Assembly (NCBI RefSeq): GCF_001439605.1 | Contig: NZ_LMBX01000004.1 | Location: forward strand, 26,143-90,142 | Length of the DNA stretch: 64,000 nucleotides | Direction: 5' to 3' | From: Cytobacillus praedii | GTDB lineage: Bacteria; Bacillota; Bacilli; Bacillales; Cytobacillaceae | Shown here: positions 32,854 through 41,563 of the stretch, piece after piece | How the letters are laid out: each line of letters begins with the position of its first letter | Numbering within the stretch: position 1 is the stretch's first letter | Translations under genes and position numbers: made by a program | The notes under the pieces: generated by a model | What the model saw: only the letters and a program-made list of their open reading frames with translations | Databases searched by the model: none | What the model was told of the DNA's origin: nothing

Positions 32854-33542
32854 ACGCTTTTCTCCGTTAATTGATAGCCAATCCCTCGGATCGTTGTTAT
32901 TGCTAATGATGAATGAATAGCTTCTAATCTTTTGCGTAATCGAACAATATTGACTGTAAGTGTATTTTCTTCGACGAATGTCTCATTATCCCAAATGGCT
33001 CCCAGCAGCTGCTGCCTTGTCACAACGTTAGGGAATGCCTCAAAGAGGACAGAACATAACTGAAGTTCCTTTATTGTCAATAATATCTCGTGTTCGTGTG
33101 TAAATAATCGAACAGTATCCAAATTTAAAGTAGTATTTCCTACTTTCAACTTTCGAGTTTGCAAATCCTCCGCATATTCCCCATAGACTCGGCGAATTTG
33201 TCCATTTATTTTTGCTAGAACTACATCCATTAAAAAAGGTTTGGTTATGAAGTCATCTGCCCCATTTTCGATCCCATACACTTGATCTAACTCACTCATA
33301 CGAGCAGAAAGGATTGTAATGGGACAATTTGATACTTGCCTAATTTTTCGAGACCAATAATAGCCATCAAAGGCGGGAAGATTAATATCCATAATAACGA
33401 GATGCGGTTGGAATTCTTGGAAAGTATCAAGTACCCTTTCAAAATCCTCTACAATATGGCAAACATAATTATATTTTTCAAAATGATTTTTTAATGTGTT
33501 CGCAATATTCATTTCATCTTCAACGATTAATAGTTTATACAT
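32850..33542 (-). CDS. Bce-type OmpR-family response regulator
   Basis: A 230-residue response regulator with receiver acidic pair EDE near residue 8, phospho-Asp in LVIMDINLPAFDG (about residue 53), and C-terminal winged helix (LTIKELQLCSVLFEAFPNVV; ENTLTVNIVRLRKRLEAI; TTIRGIGYQL). It should activate the transporter genes through the inverted repeat at 31826. The ATG follows AGGGGGA. It is first in the order R-S-A-B, typical of the yxd, psd and bce modules. Confidence 0.9.
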   Translation of the reverse strand: MYKLLIVEDEMNIANTLKNHFEKYNYVCHIVEDFERVLDTFQEFQPHLVIMDINLPAFDGYYWSRKIRQVSNCPITILSARMSELDQVYGIENGADDFITKPFLMDVVLAKINGQIRRVYGEYAEDLQTRKLKVGNTTLNLDTVRLFTHEHEILLTIKELQLCSVLFEAFPNVVTRQQLLGAIWDNETFVEENTLTVNIVRLRKRLEAIHSSLAITTIRGIGYQLTEKSV

Positions 33543-33633
33543 TGCATCCCCCTGTGTATCGGTGCGAGTATACTCGCCTATCTTCTATTTTTGATCTACC
33601 ATTTCAATATTATTATAGGGGAAAATTAAATTG

Positions 33634-33684
33634 ACTTTCAATGGGATCAAACTTAAGCAAATCCTTTTGAGGTCCATTGAAAGT
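33634..33684. repeat. 11-bp inverted repeat with 29-nt loop
   Basis: ACTTTCAATGG (33634-33644) and CCATTGAAAGT (33674-33684) are exactly complementary. It lies in the region between the response regulator and an MFS remnant; no T-tract follows, so its role is unclear. Confidence 0.4.
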
Positions 33685-33753
33685 TAGTTCATGCATGTAC
33701 TTTTAATAACTTTATTAAAGCCATTAAAAGGCTAAGCTGCTCCAATAAGTAAG

Positions 33754-33850
33754 TTATTTCACTAGTAAATTTAGAGTAGTATAACTTCCAAACCATGAAC
33801 CAAGGGCCCCTCCCAAAAAGAAAATAGTCATATATAATCCATTAATAAGG
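33754..33850 (-). pseudogene. C-terminal remnant of an MFS transporter gene
   Basis: On the minus strand this reads FLINGLYMTIFFLGGALGSW, then FGSYTTLNLLVK and a stop at 33754. The segment GLYMTIFFLGGALGS is typical of helix 11 of MFS drug exporters. Nothing of the rest of the gene is left upstream, so it is a relic. Confidence 0.55.
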
Positions 33851-33895
33851 AAATAGGAGAATCAAAAAACGGAAATAATAATTTATTTATAAATG

Positions 33896-33943
33896 TTGAC
33901 AATGAGTAAGAACATGTGATAAATTTATCTCGAGTTAAAGATA
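33896..33943 (+). promoter_or_regulatory. Promoter and first MhqR-type box of the yceI-mhqR operon
   Basis: TTGACA (33896-33901) and GATAAA or ATAAAT about 17 nt later form a promoter. Directly behind lies TATCTCGAGTTAAAGATA (33926-33943), an imperfect version of the MhqR box, and next to it a perfect palindrome TATTTGAATTCAAATA (33942-33957). Confidence 0.6.
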
Positions 33944-33987
33944 TTTGAATTCAAATAAAAACGAAACACTTATTTTTTTGAACATAT

Positions 33988-34003
33988 ATCTCGAATTCGA
34001 GAT
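33988..34003 (+). promoter_or_regulatory. MhqR-type operator, perfect palindrome
   Basis: ATCTCGAATTCGAGAT is a perfect 16-bp palindrome and fits the operator I recall for B. subtilis MhqR (tATCTcgaAtTCgAGATa). It is 34 nt upstream of the yceI start. Confidence 0.75.
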
Positions 34004-34037
34004 GAAAATTAACCTAAACAAATTGGAGGAAGTTAAA

Positions 34038-34565
34038 ATGGCAAAATGGACAGTAGATCAATCACATTCATCAGTAGGTTTTGAAGTAAAGCACATGATG
34101 GTATCAAAAGTAAAAGGTCAGTTTGATTCTTATACAGCAGTTGTAGAAGCGGATGATTTAACAGATTTAACAACTGCTGCAATCTCATTTAATTTTGACC
34201 TAGCTAGTATTAACACCAAAAATGAAGATCGTGATAATCACTTGAAATCAGCTGATTTCTTTGATGTAGAGAATAACCCATCCATTGACTTTACATCTAC
34301 AAGCATTACAAAAGATGGGGATGACTACAAAGTAACTGGTAACTTAACAATCAAGGGTGTAACTAAACCAGTAACATTCGATGTTGAATACGGTGGCAAA
34401 GGAACAAATCCATGGGGCGTTGAAGTGTATGGTTTCGAAGCAGAAGCAAAAATTAACCGTGAAGAATTTGGCCTTACATGGAACGCAGCACTTGAAACAG
34501 GTGGCGTCTTAGTGGGAAAGGATATCAAAATTAAAGTTGAATTAGAAGTAAATCCAGCAGCATAA
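34038..34565 (+). CDS. YceI-family lipocalin-like protein
   Basis: A 175-residue YceI protein, a beta-barrel that binds isoprenoid-type lipids or quinone-like molecules. The typical N-terminus KWTVDQSHSSVGFEVKHMMV, the repeat DRDNHLKSADFFDVENNPSI, and the end FGLTWNAALETGGVLVGKDI are clear. No signal peptide is present, so it is cytoplasmic, as usual in Bacillus. ATG 34038 follows TTGGAGGA; the longer frame from 33945 would run through the operator. It is controlled by MhqR-type boxes, which ties it to quinone or electrophile stress. Confidence 0.9.
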   Translation: MAKWTVDQSHSSVGFEVKHMMVSKVKGQFDSYTAVVEADDLTDLTTAAISFNFDLASINTKNEDRDNHLKSADFFDVENNPSIDFTSTSITKDGDDYKVTGNLTIKGVTKPVTFDVEYGGKGTNPWGVEVYGFEAEAKINREEFGLTWNAALETGGVLVGKDIKIKVELEVNPAA

Positions 34566-34640
34566 TTTAAAGCTTGTGAGATGATGCTGAAACTACATGA
34601 TAAATTCAGAATCATCAACTTGTCTTAAGGAGTGATACGA

Positions 34641-35075
34641 ATGGGTAGAGCTAGTGATGAATTGAAAGCTGAAACTGTCATACTTCGTGCCTCCCAAGCT
34701 ATTCAAGAAGTCATTCGAAAAGATGTAGCAAATTATGGGTTAAATCCTACGGAATTCGCATGTCTAGAACTGTTGTATCATAAGGGTGACCAACCCATTC
34801 AAATGATTGGAAAAAAGGTTCTTATTTCCAGCAGCAGCATCACCTATGTTGTAGATAAACTAGTGCAAAAAAAGTATGTACGACGCCAGGGATGTCCAGA
34901 AGATCGACGTGTTATATATGCAGTTTTGACAAGTGAAGGCAAAGCATTAATGGATGAAATCTTTCCACAACATGCAATCAAAATTGAAGAAATTTTTGAT
35001 GGTTTAAATGCTGATGAGGTTAAACAAACAATTGAATTATTAAAGCGAGTAGGTTGCAGAGCGATAAACAGCTAA
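34641..35075 (+). CDS. mhqR: MarR-family regulator, MhqR-like
   Basis: A 144-residue MarR regulator with winged helix FACLELLYHKGDQPIQMIGK, SSSITYVVDKLVQKKYVRRQ and the DxR wing PEDRRVIYAVLTSEG. The name is supported by context: MhqR-type palindromes in front of yceI and of the FMN reductase gene, and ring-cleaving dioxygenases with MhqD downstream. MhqR represses until quinones or other electrophiles arrive; the mechanism of its release is not visible here. ATG 34641 follows TAAGGAGTGA. It is 75 nt after yceI and probably cotranscribed and autoregulated. Confidence 0.8.
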   Translation: MGRASDELKAETVILRASQAIQEVIRKDVANYGLNPTEFACLELLYHKGDQPIQMIGKKVLISSSSITYVVDKLVQKKYVRRQGCPEDRRVIYAVLTSEGKALMDEIFPQHAIKIEEIFDGLNADEVKQTIELLKRVGCRAINS

Positions 35076-35090
35076 TTTTTTTATCGAATA

Positions 35091-35106
35091 ATCTCAAATT
35101 CGAGAT
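35091..35106 (+). promoter_or_regulatory. MhqR-type operator upstream of the FMN reductase gene
   Basis: ATCTCAAATTCGAGAT differs from the perfect box at 33988 by one base. It lies between the regulator and the reductase gene, 185 nt before the reductase start. Confidence 0.7.
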
Positions 35107-35290
35107 AATTAAAATAGAGAGAACTGTCATGAGCGCATTAAAAGGTTTATATCATTTATTAAGATTTATTAAGAAATTACAAGCAGTTCGAATCAAACTG
35201 CAAACAAATTGAAAAATTAGTACGGCAAATCCATATAGTTTATAAATTGGAATTGGACTAGGAATACTTGTAAGGAGGTGAAAAATTAAA

Positions 35291-35884
35291 ATGGGATTTT
35301 TAACTAAACTATTTGGAGTTAAACAAGAGGAGGAAGAAACGATGACAAAATTAAACATTGGTATTATTTTAGGGTCTACACGTGAAGGAAGAGTAAGTCC
35401 ACAAGTAGGTGCATGGGTAAAAGAAATCGCAGACAAACGCGGTGACGCTAACTATACAGTTATTGATATTGCAGATTACAAATTGCCATTACTTGGTGAG
35501 GCAGGTGCAGATGCTTCAGGAGCGGCAGCATGGTCAGAAATTATTGCAGCTCAGGATGGATTCGTATTTATCGTTCAAGAATACAACCATTCAATTACAG
35601 GAGCTCTTAAAAATGCATTAGACTATCTTCGTGAAGAGTGGAATAACAAAGCGGCTGGGATCGTTTCTTACGGTTCAGTAGGCGGTGCTCGTGCAGCTGA
35701 ACATTTACGTGGCATTTTAGGGGAATTATTAGTTGCTGACGTTCGTGTACATCCAGCACTATCATTATTCACTGATTTTGAAAACGGTACTGACTTTAAA
35801 CCAAAGGCAGTACAAGAGGATTCAGTTAACCAAATGTTAGATCAATTACTTCCTTGGTCAAAAGCATTATTCACAATCCGATAA
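35291..35884 (+). CDS. NADPH-dependent FMN reductase / azoreductase-like flavoprotein
   Basis: A flavodoxin-fold reductase of the NADPH-dependent FMN reductase family: ILGSTREGRVSPQVGAWVKE binds FMN phosphate, EYNHSITGALKNALDYLREE and SYGSVGGARAAEHLR complete the site. Such enzymes reduce quinones by two electrons. Two starts are possible: ATG 35291 behind AAGGAGGTGA gives 197 aa with MGFLTKLFGVKQEEEET ahead of the domain; ATG 35342 behind AGAGGAGGAAG gives the bare domain of 180 aa. Both may be used. It is preceded by an MhqR-type box. Confidence 0.85.
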   Translation: MGFLTKLFGVKQEEEETMTKLNIGIILGSTREGRVSPQVGAWVKEIADKRGDANYTVIDIADYKLPLLGEAGADASGAAAWSEIIAAQDGFVFIVQEYNHSITGALKNALDYLREEWNNKAAGIVSYGSVGGARAAEHLRGILGELLVADVRVHPALSLFTDFENGTDFKPKAVQEDSVNQMLDQLLPWSKALFTIR

Positions 35885-35913
35885 TTTAAAAGTAAATCTA
35901 ACTGAAATTTATA

Positions 35914-35950
35914 TTATATACATGTGCATAAACAATGCACATGTATATAA
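35914..35950. terminator. Long palindrome after the FMN reductase gene
   Basis: TTATATACATGTGCAT and ATGCACATGTATATAA form a perfect 16-bp stem with a 5-nt loop. There is no strong T-tract, so it may be a terminator or a regulatory palindrome. The following 270 nt to 36219 hold only short ORFs (for example 36006-36080) without support. Confidence 0.6.
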
Positions 35951-36219
35951 TGACAATCATTCAAAGGAGTATGAAGATTGAGCAGATCATTATCAAACAA
36001 ATTTGATGGATGTGCTCAGTAATTATACTAAAGAAAAGAGTGTAGGGAGAACAGATATACTTCAATCAGGTAACTATTGATATATTAAACTTATATGAAT
36101 TTTTTGGTTAGTACCTTTAAGGAAAGATTCTTAATAAGGGGAAGCGGAAAGCAGAAAGCCCCCGGATAACGGTTAGTGAGTTTGTTCAAATAATTTAAAG
36201 AAAAAATAGGAGTGAAAAA

Positions 36220-37158
36220 ATGAGTAAAAAAATAATGGGAATACATCATATTACAGCAATTGTAGGGCACCCACAGGAAAATGTTGATTTTTATGCAGGA
36301 GTATTAGGATTACGTTTAGTGAAACAAACTGTCAATTTTGATGATCCAGGAACCTATCATCTTTATTTTGGAAATGAAGGCGGAAAGCCTGGTACGATCA
36401 TTACATTTTTTCCATGGGCAGGGGCTCGCCAAGGAGTAATTGGAGATGGACAAGTAGGGGTTACTTCCTATGTTGTTCCGAAGGGCTCATTGAGTTTTTG
36501 GAAAAAGAGATTGGAAAAATATAATGTTCACTATACGATCATGGAACGTTTTGGAGAAGAGTTTTTGGAATTTGATGATCCACATGGTCTTCACTTGGAA
36601 ATAGTTGAAAGAGAAGAAGGCGAAAGAAATACTTGGACTTTCGGAGAGATATCACCTGAAGTAGCGATCAAAGGTTTTGGTGGAGCAACTCTATTATCTG
36701 CTCAACCGGACAAAACAGCTGAATTATTAAAAAATGTAATGGGACTAGAAGAAGTGGGACAAGAGGGAGACTTTATTCGCTTTCGTTCAACGGCTGAAAT
36801 AGGAAATATCATCGACCTAAAATTGACTACTATTGGCCGAGGGCAAATGGGAGTTGGAACGGTTCATCATATTGCATGGCGGGCCAAAGATGATGAGGAT
36901 CAATTAGATTGGCAAAAATATGTAGCGGCTAATGGGTATGGTGTTACTCCAGTAAAGGATAGAAATTATTTTAATGCGATTTACTTTAGAGAGCATGGAG
37001 AAATTCTATTCGAAATTGCAACGGATCCTCCAGGGTTTTCTCATGATGAGTCCCAAGAAACGATGGGTGAAAAATTAATGTTGCCTGAGCAGTATGAGCA
37101 ATATAGAGAACAGCTTGAACGAACATTGATACCGATTGAAGTAAGAGAGCTGGACTAA
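36220..37158 (+). CDS. Ring-cleaving extradiol dioxygenase, MhqA/MhqO/MhqE family
   Basis: A 312-residue two-module VOC dioxygenase that opens the ring of hydroquinones such as methylhydroquinone. Metal ligands are in GIHHITAIVG (about residue 8-9), LHLEIVEREE, TVHHIAWRA and GEILFEIATDPPGF. It is paralogous to the gene at 37830. The ATG follows TAGGAG. It opens a four-gene operon with a flavoprotein and MhqD; no MhqR box was seen within 180 nt upstream, so it may be read from the regulator side or by another control. Confidence 0.85.
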   Translation: MSKKIMGIHHITAIVGHPQENVDFYAGVLGLRLVKQTVNFDDPGTYHLYFGNEGGKPGTIITFFPWAGARQGVIGDGQVGVTSYVVPKGSLSFWKKRLEKYNVHYTIMERFGEEFLEFDDPHGLHLEIVEREEGERNTWTFGEISPEVAIKGFGGATLLSAQPDKTAELLKNVMGLEEVGQEGDFIRFRSTAEIGNIIDLKLTTIGRGQMGVGTVHHIAWRAKDDEDQLDWQKYVAANGYGVTPVKDRNYFNAIYFREHGEILFEIATDPPGFSHDESQETMGEKLMLPEQYEQYREQLERTLIPIEVRELD

Positions 37159-37185
37159 TTTATTTTTTGAAAAGGAATGATCACT

Positions 37186-37794
37186 TTGCTATCGATTGAC
37201 CCAGATTTCATGTCCGAAAGAGAGAATTATAAATTTTTGATAGGAAGTATCATTCCTAGACCGATTGCATTTGTTACTATGATGTCGAAAGATGGAGTTT
37301 TGAACGGGGCACCATTTAGCTATTTTAATATTGTTTCATCCAAACCTCCAATGATATCGTTATCCATTCAACGCTCAAACGGGAAAATGAAGGATACTGC
37401 CCGAAATATCTTGGAGTCCAAAGAATTTGTTATCCATATCGTTGATGAACAAAATGTAGAAAAAATCAATCAAACAGCGGCTAGCCTCCCATCTGAACAA
37501 AGTGAAGTAGAGGCAGCAGATTTAACACCTGTTCAAAGTATGCGGATATCCGTACCGGGTGTTAAAGAATCGAAAATTCGGATGGAATGTATATTAGAGC
37601 AATCCTTAGAATTAGGGGGCACAGATACTCCTGGCTGTGATATGGTTATTGGAAGAGTCGTTCAATTTCATATAGAAGATGGGATTTATGATAAAGGAAG
37701 AATTGATTCTAGGGGACTAGCAGCCATAAGCAGATTGGCAGGACAATCTTACGCAAAAATCGGTGAGATTTTCGAAATAGAAAGGCCAAAATAG
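37186..37794 (+). CDS. Flavin reductase-like (flavoredoxin family) protein
   Basis: A 202-residue FMN-binding split-barrel protein: ENYKFLIGSIIPRPIAFVTM near the start, GAPFSYFNIVSSKPPMISLS and KDTARNILESKEFVIHIVDE, then GCDMVIGRVVQFHIEDG. It may supply reduced flavin or reduce quinones for the ring-cleaving enzymes around it. TTG 37186 has proper distance to AAAAGGA; ATG 37177 directly abuts that site, so TTG is preferred. It lies 27 nt after the first dioxygenase gene. Confidence 0.8.
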   Translation: MLSIDPDFMSERENYKFLIGSIIPRPIAFVTMMSKDGVLNGAPFSYFNIVSSKPPMISLSIQRSNGKMKDTARNILESKEFVIHIVDEQNVEKINQTAASLPSEQSEVEAADLTPVQSMRISVPGVKESKIRMECILEQSLELGGTDTPGCDMVIGRVVQFHIEDGIYDKGRIDSRGLAAISRLAGQSYAKIGEIFEIERPK

Positions 37795-37829
37795 GATAAT
37801 TTCAAAATTTGGATGTGGGGCGAAAAAAT

Positions 37830-38777
37830 ATGCTTAATACAGCAGGTATTCATCATATCACAGCAATGGTAAATGATGCGCAACGAAATATTGATTTTTA
37901 TGCAGGGGTACTAGGGTTAAGACTTGTCAAAAAAACAATTAATTTTGACCGCCCAGAAGTATATCACCTTTACTTTGGAAATGAAACTGGAGAACCAGGT
38001 ACAGTTATTACTTTCTTTCCATTGGCTAAACAGCTGAAAGGAAGAATTGGAACAGGCCAGGTAGGTGTTACTAGCTATTCAATACCTAAGGGATCTGCAC
38101 CATTTTGGGAACATCGATTGAAAAAATTTGATGTGGAATACACCACTGCAAATCGTTTTGGTGAAACCTATATAAAATTTAATGACCCAGACGGACTCCA
38201 TCTTGAATTAGTTGAGCGCGAAGAAGGACCTATGAATACTTGGAGCTTTGGGGAAGTTCACAAGGAGAATGCAATAAAAGGGTTTACTGGAGCAGTATTG
38301 TATTCTGCACAGCCACATAAGACAGCGGATGTATTAGAAAATGTTCTGGGATTGGAGTGTATTGGCCAAGAACAAGAATTTCTTAGATTTAAGTCTCAGG
38401 CACATATTGGGAATACAATTGACATCCATTTAAAACCAGCTGTTCGAGGGTTAATGGGAGCTGGAACGGTTCACCATATCGCTTGGAGAGCTAAAGATGA
38501 AGCAGAGCATCTAAGATGGAGAACGCTGCTCCTTGAAAAAGGATACTATCCAACAGAGATCCTTGATCGTAATTACTTTAAAGCGCTGTATTTTCATGAA
38601 GGCGGCGGCATTCTCTTTGAAATCGCAACAGACCCTCCAGGATTTACGGCAGATGAACCAGTTGACCAGCTTGGAGGGAAACTGATGCTGCCATCCTGGT
38701 TAGAACCGAAAAGAGAAGAATTAGAGGAAATGTTACCTGATGTGAAGGCACGTGTACTAGAGGAGGGAGATAAATAA
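37830..38777 (+). CDS. Second ring-cleaving dioxygenase, MhqE-like
   Basis: A 315-residue paralogue of the gene at 36220, with metal ligands in GIHHITAMVN, LHLELVEREE, TVHHIAWRA and GGILFEIATDPPGF. It is followed with a one-base overlap (TAATG) by the mhqD-like hydrolase, as in B. subtilis mhqED. ATG 37830 is preferred to TTG 37809, which lies just after the previous stop without spacing to a ribosome binding site. Two similar dioxygenases in one operon suggest different quinone substrates. Confidence 0.85.
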   Translation: MLNTAGIHHITAMVNDAQRNIDFYAGVLGLRLVKKTINFDRPEVYHLYFGNETGEPGTVITFFPLAKQLKGRIGTGQVGVTSYSIPKGSAPFWEHRLKKFDVEYTTANRFGETYIKFNDPDGLHLELVEREEGPMNTWSFGEVHKENAIKGFTGAVLYSAQPHKTADVLENVLGLECIGQEQEFLRFKSQAHIGNTIDIHLKPAVRGLMGAGTVHHIAWRAKDEAEHLRWRTLLLEKGYYPTEILDRNYFKALYFHEGGGILFEIATDPPGFTADEPVDQLGGKLMLPSWLEPKREELEEMLPDVKARVLEEGDK

Positions 38778-39379
38778 TGAAACACATATTTAATAAGGGG
38801 CAAAATCCAGCAAAGCCAACGTTATTAATGCTGCATGGTACCGGTGGGAACGAACTGGACTTACTGCCATTAGCAGGAAGAATAGATGATGAAGCAAATG
38901 TGTTAAGTGTTAGAGGAAATGTATTAGAAAATGGAATGCCTAGATTCTTTCGCAGATTAGCTGAAGGTGTATTTGATGAAGAGGATTTAATTTTTCGAAC
39001 GAAGGAATTAAATGATTTCCTTACGGAAGCTGCAGAAAAGTATGAATTTGATCGGAACAACATCATCGCTATCGGTTATTCAAATGGAGCAAATATAGCA
39101 GCCAGCCTGCTATTTCATTTCCAAAATGCATTAAAAGGTGCGATTCTTCACCATCCTATGGTTCCAAGAAGAGGAATCGAGCTTCCAGACCTATCTGGGA
39201 AGTCCGTCTTTATCGCGGCAGGAACGAACGATCCGATTTGCTCTCCGGAGGAGTCAGTAGAATTACAAAATTTACTGGTAAAAGCGAATGCGAATGTAGA
39301 ACTTCACTGGGAGAATAGAGGTCATCAATTGACCATCAATGAAGTAGAAAAAGCTTCGGAGTGGTATTTGAAGCTGTAA
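38777..39379 (+). CDS. mhqD: MhqD-like carboxylesterase/hydrolase
   Basis: A 200-residue alpha/beta hydrolase: oxyanion region LMLHGTGGNELDL, nucleophile elbow GYSNGANIAAS (Ser), acid in AAGTNDPICSPEE, and His in NRGHQLTINE. MhqD belongs to the phospholipase/carboxylesterase group and probably works on ring-cleavage products. The ATG follows AGGAGGGAG and overlaps the stop of the dioxygenase gene. It is the last gene of the operon; a terminator lies at 39503. Confidence 0.85.
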   Translation: MKHIFNKGQNPAKPTLLMLHGTGGNELDLLPLAGRIDDEANVLSVRGNVLENGMPRFFRRLAEGVFDEEDLIFRTKELNDFLTEAAEKYEFDRNNIIAIGYSNGANIAASLLFHFQNALKGAILHHPMVPRRGIELPDLSGKSVFIAAGTNDPICSPEESVELQNLLVKANANVELHWENRGHQLTINEVEKASEWYLKL

Positions 39380-39502
39380 TGTTTTATTTGGGCGTTCGCT
39401 ATGCACAAAGGGATTTCTTAGGATGACTGCAGTTTCTAGAGGGATAGAAAATGGACATAGCGAAAACAAAATGGGTAAAAACAAATTAATCATTATTCTT
39501 TG

Positions 39503-39536
39503 AAGCTAATCGGAAACTTATCGATTAGCTTTTTCT
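39503..39536 (+). terminator. Terminator of the dioxygenase operon
   Basis: AAGCTAATCG-GAAACTTAT-CGATTAGCTT followed by TTTCTTAG. The region 39537-39717 shows nothing else. Confidence 0.85.
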
Positions 39537-39717
39537 TAGTTTTTAAAATAAAAAAAGAATTATCATTTAATGCATTAATCATTTATTTAACAAACGAGGG
39601 AACACTTAAAATAACATAATTATTCCACTCTACTTTTAAGCAGAGATCTTTTAGAGAAACTCAATCAGGGGAATTTATTAATCATTAGATGCAGCATAAC
39701 CAGCTGGAGGGACATTC

Positions 39718-40344
39718 ATGGACAACATAAATTGTGATTTTTCACCTATGAAAAGGAATTTAGAAAACGGGATTAAACACATCATTCATCTACTGGAATC
39801 AAATTTACAAGTTCTCAGTAATCAAAACTATTGTGTATTGGGAAGTCTAGAAAATATTAAAAATGAGCTTAATACAATAGAATCTACAGCTGCCTCCTAT
39901 TATTTAAATTGCTATTTATCCTCCTTTACTGACACCTATAATGATTTGTCTTCTACTGTACAGCACCTTTCAAAACTAAAGCACGGGGCATTGATCGTAG
40001 TGGAGCGTGGCGATTCCATTGAAACGATTATTCAAAAAGGGACAACAATAGGAGCAATGGTAACACCTAAATTGTTGGGATCGATTTTTTACCCTGGGAA
40101 CCCTCTCCATGATGGGGCTGTTTTAATCCGAGGAAATGTTGTTGTTTCGGCAGCGAATGTTCTACCCTTAACAAATAAAGTATTTGAGGGAAGAAAACTT
40201 GGAACACGTCACCGTGCAGCTCTTGGAATATCTGAACAAAGTGATGCCCTTGCACTTGTTGTTTCCGAGGAAACTGGGAAAATTTCTCTTGCTTTAAACG
40301 GGAATCTATATCCAATTAACACGACTCAGCCCATTATTTTTTAA
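39718..40344 (+). CDS. cdaS: Sporulation-type diadenylate cyclase CdaS
   Basis: A 208-residue diadenylate cyclase that makes c-di-AMP from two ATP. The N-terminal 85 residues are the autoinhibitory helical part typical of CdaS; the DAC domain follows with the catalytic motifs HDGAVLIRG (Asp132-Gly-Ala) and GTRHRAALGIS (Arg164-His-Arg166). In B. subtilis CdaS acts in the developing spore, so its presence supports an endospore former. No membrane helix is present, which separates it from CdaA. The ATG follows TGGAGGG. It is monocistronic. Confidence 0.92.
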   Translation: MDNINCDFSPMKRNLENGIKHIIHLLESNLQVLSNQNYCVLGSLENIKNELNTIESTAASYYLNCYLSSFTDTYNDLSSTVQHLSKLKHGALIVVERGDSIETIIQKGTTIGAMVTPKLLGSIFYPGNPLHDGAVLIRGNVVVSAANVLPLTNKVFEGRKLGTRHRAALGISEQSDALALVVSEETGKISLALNGNLYPINTTQPIIF

Positions 40345-40440
40345 GTTACAACATAGCAAATTAGTTAGGGAATAATGTCTATGTAAAAAAATTTAGTGAT
40401 AAATCGTAAAGTAATTATAAAACAGATGATGTTGATGAAA

Positions 40441-40474
40441 AAAGATATTGTGTCAAAAGCAATATCTTTTTTTT
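40441..40474 (+). terminator. Terminator after cdaS
   Basis: AAAGATATTG-TGTCAAAAG-CAATATCTTT, followed by TTTTTATA. Confidence 0.85.
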
Positions 40475-40559
40475 ATATTCGTTTTTTCATTCGCACTGCA
40501 ATTTAGTTCTGTAGTATTGTCATTTATAAATAGTTATTCGAATTTTTTCAATAAATCAA

Positions 40560-40591
40560 TTGACTTTCCCCTTTACTGAAGAGTTTATACT
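40560..40591 (+). promoter_or_regulatory. MerR-type promoter with stretched spacer
   Basis: TTGACT (40560-40565) and TATACT (40586-40591) are 20 nt apart, longer than the usual 17, with the partly palindromic spacer CCCCTTTACTGAAGAG. This is the hallmark of promoters twisted open by MerR regulators, and it precedes a MerR gene. Confidence 0.65.
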
Positions 40592-40622
40592 TTGATCAAA
40601 TAAACAAAATGGAGGACATAAG

Positions 40623-41438
40623 ATGTTTAAAATAGGTGATTTTTCTATGTTAAGTAAAGTTCCTGTAAAAACGTTAAGGTATTATGACCAAATTGAATTA
40701 TTAAAGCCCCAGAAGACGGATCGAGATACAGGGTATCGATATTATTCAGCAGAACAGCTTCTTGAAGTAAATCGGATCTTTTTATACAAAGAATTAGGCT
40801 TTACCTTAAAACAAATAGCTCAGCTCCTTCATGAAGAAATTTCTTTAGAACAGATTCAGGGGATGTTTAAGCTGAAAGAGAGCGAAATTCAACAGTTGTT
40901 GGAGAAAGAACAAGAAAAATTAGTCCGTATTAAAGAACGGATGCAGTTAATCGGACGGGAAGGGAGTGCTGAAAGGGAGCAGGAGGTTATTATAAAAACA
41001 GTTGAAAGAGAGCGACTCATTTCTTTTCGTTCTCACGGATCAGTAGAAGAGATTCCCCTTCTCTTTCAGACCCTTAATCATTTGCTAGGAAAATCTAATC
41101 GAGATTTGATAACCGAAACTCAAACTGTGCTATGGAGAGAATCAGCTGAAAAAGAAACTGATTTTGAATTTGAAGTGGGGTATTCTGTCAAAGGTGAAAT
41201 TGCCTCTCTTCCAGAGGAGTTATATATACGTTCCTTACCAGCTGAAACAACGATGGCTACGCTGCTATTTCATTCAAAATCAACTTTTGCACAAACTGCT
41301 TGTATTGATTTGGCGACATGGATAGAGAAAAATGGCTATCGAGTGAAAGAAGATCAGCCGGGTAGAGAAATTTATTTACCATTGTCTGAAAACCAAGAAG
41401 ATAGATTAATTGAAATTCAAATCCCGATTGAACTATGA
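40623..41438 (+). CDS. MerR-family regulator with GyrI-like effector domain
   Basis: A 271-residue MerR regulator of the BmrR type. The N-terminal winged helix is FKIGDFSMLSKVPVKTLRYY, then DTGYRYYSAEQLLEVNRIFL; a coiled helix links (about 90-125) to a GyrI/SOUL-like ligand domain. It should activate the multidrug transporter gene downstream when it binds a hydrophobic cation. The ATG follows TGGAGGA. The promoter has the stretched spacing expected for self-regulation. Confidence 0.85.
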   Translation: MFKIGDFSMLSKVPVKTLRYYDQIELLKPQKTDRDTGYRYYSAEQLLEVNRIFLYKELGFTLKQIAQLLHEEISLEQIQGMFKLKESEIQQLLEKEQEKLVRIKERMQLIGREGSAEREQEVIIKTVERERLISFRSHGSVEEIPLLFQTLNHLLGKSNRDLITETQTVLWRESAEKETDFEFEVGYSVKGEIASLPEELYIRSLPAETTMATLLFHSKSTFAQTACIDLATWIEKNGYRVKEDQPGREIYLPLSENQEDRLIEIQIPIEL

Positions 41439-41563
41439 AGTAGATTTTCTAATGAATTTGTGATTCATATCATAAATTCTAAACTACATTTAATTTTTGA
41501 GAGTTGTACTGTTCGTTTATTTTGGTAGCAACATAATTTGTTGTACGAAGGAGATATGTTTTG

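Noticed and set aside
35129..35212. 27-codon ORF between mhqR and the FMN reductase gene
   Set aside because: The ribosome binding site is poor and the peptide has no recognisable feature.
35950..35965. Possible Fur box (TGACAATCATTC)
   Set aside because: It matches only part of the 19-bp inverted repeat and no iron gene follows.
36006..36080. 24-codon ORF upstream of the first dioxygenase gene
   Set aside because: No ribosome binding site at proper distance and no conserved pattern.
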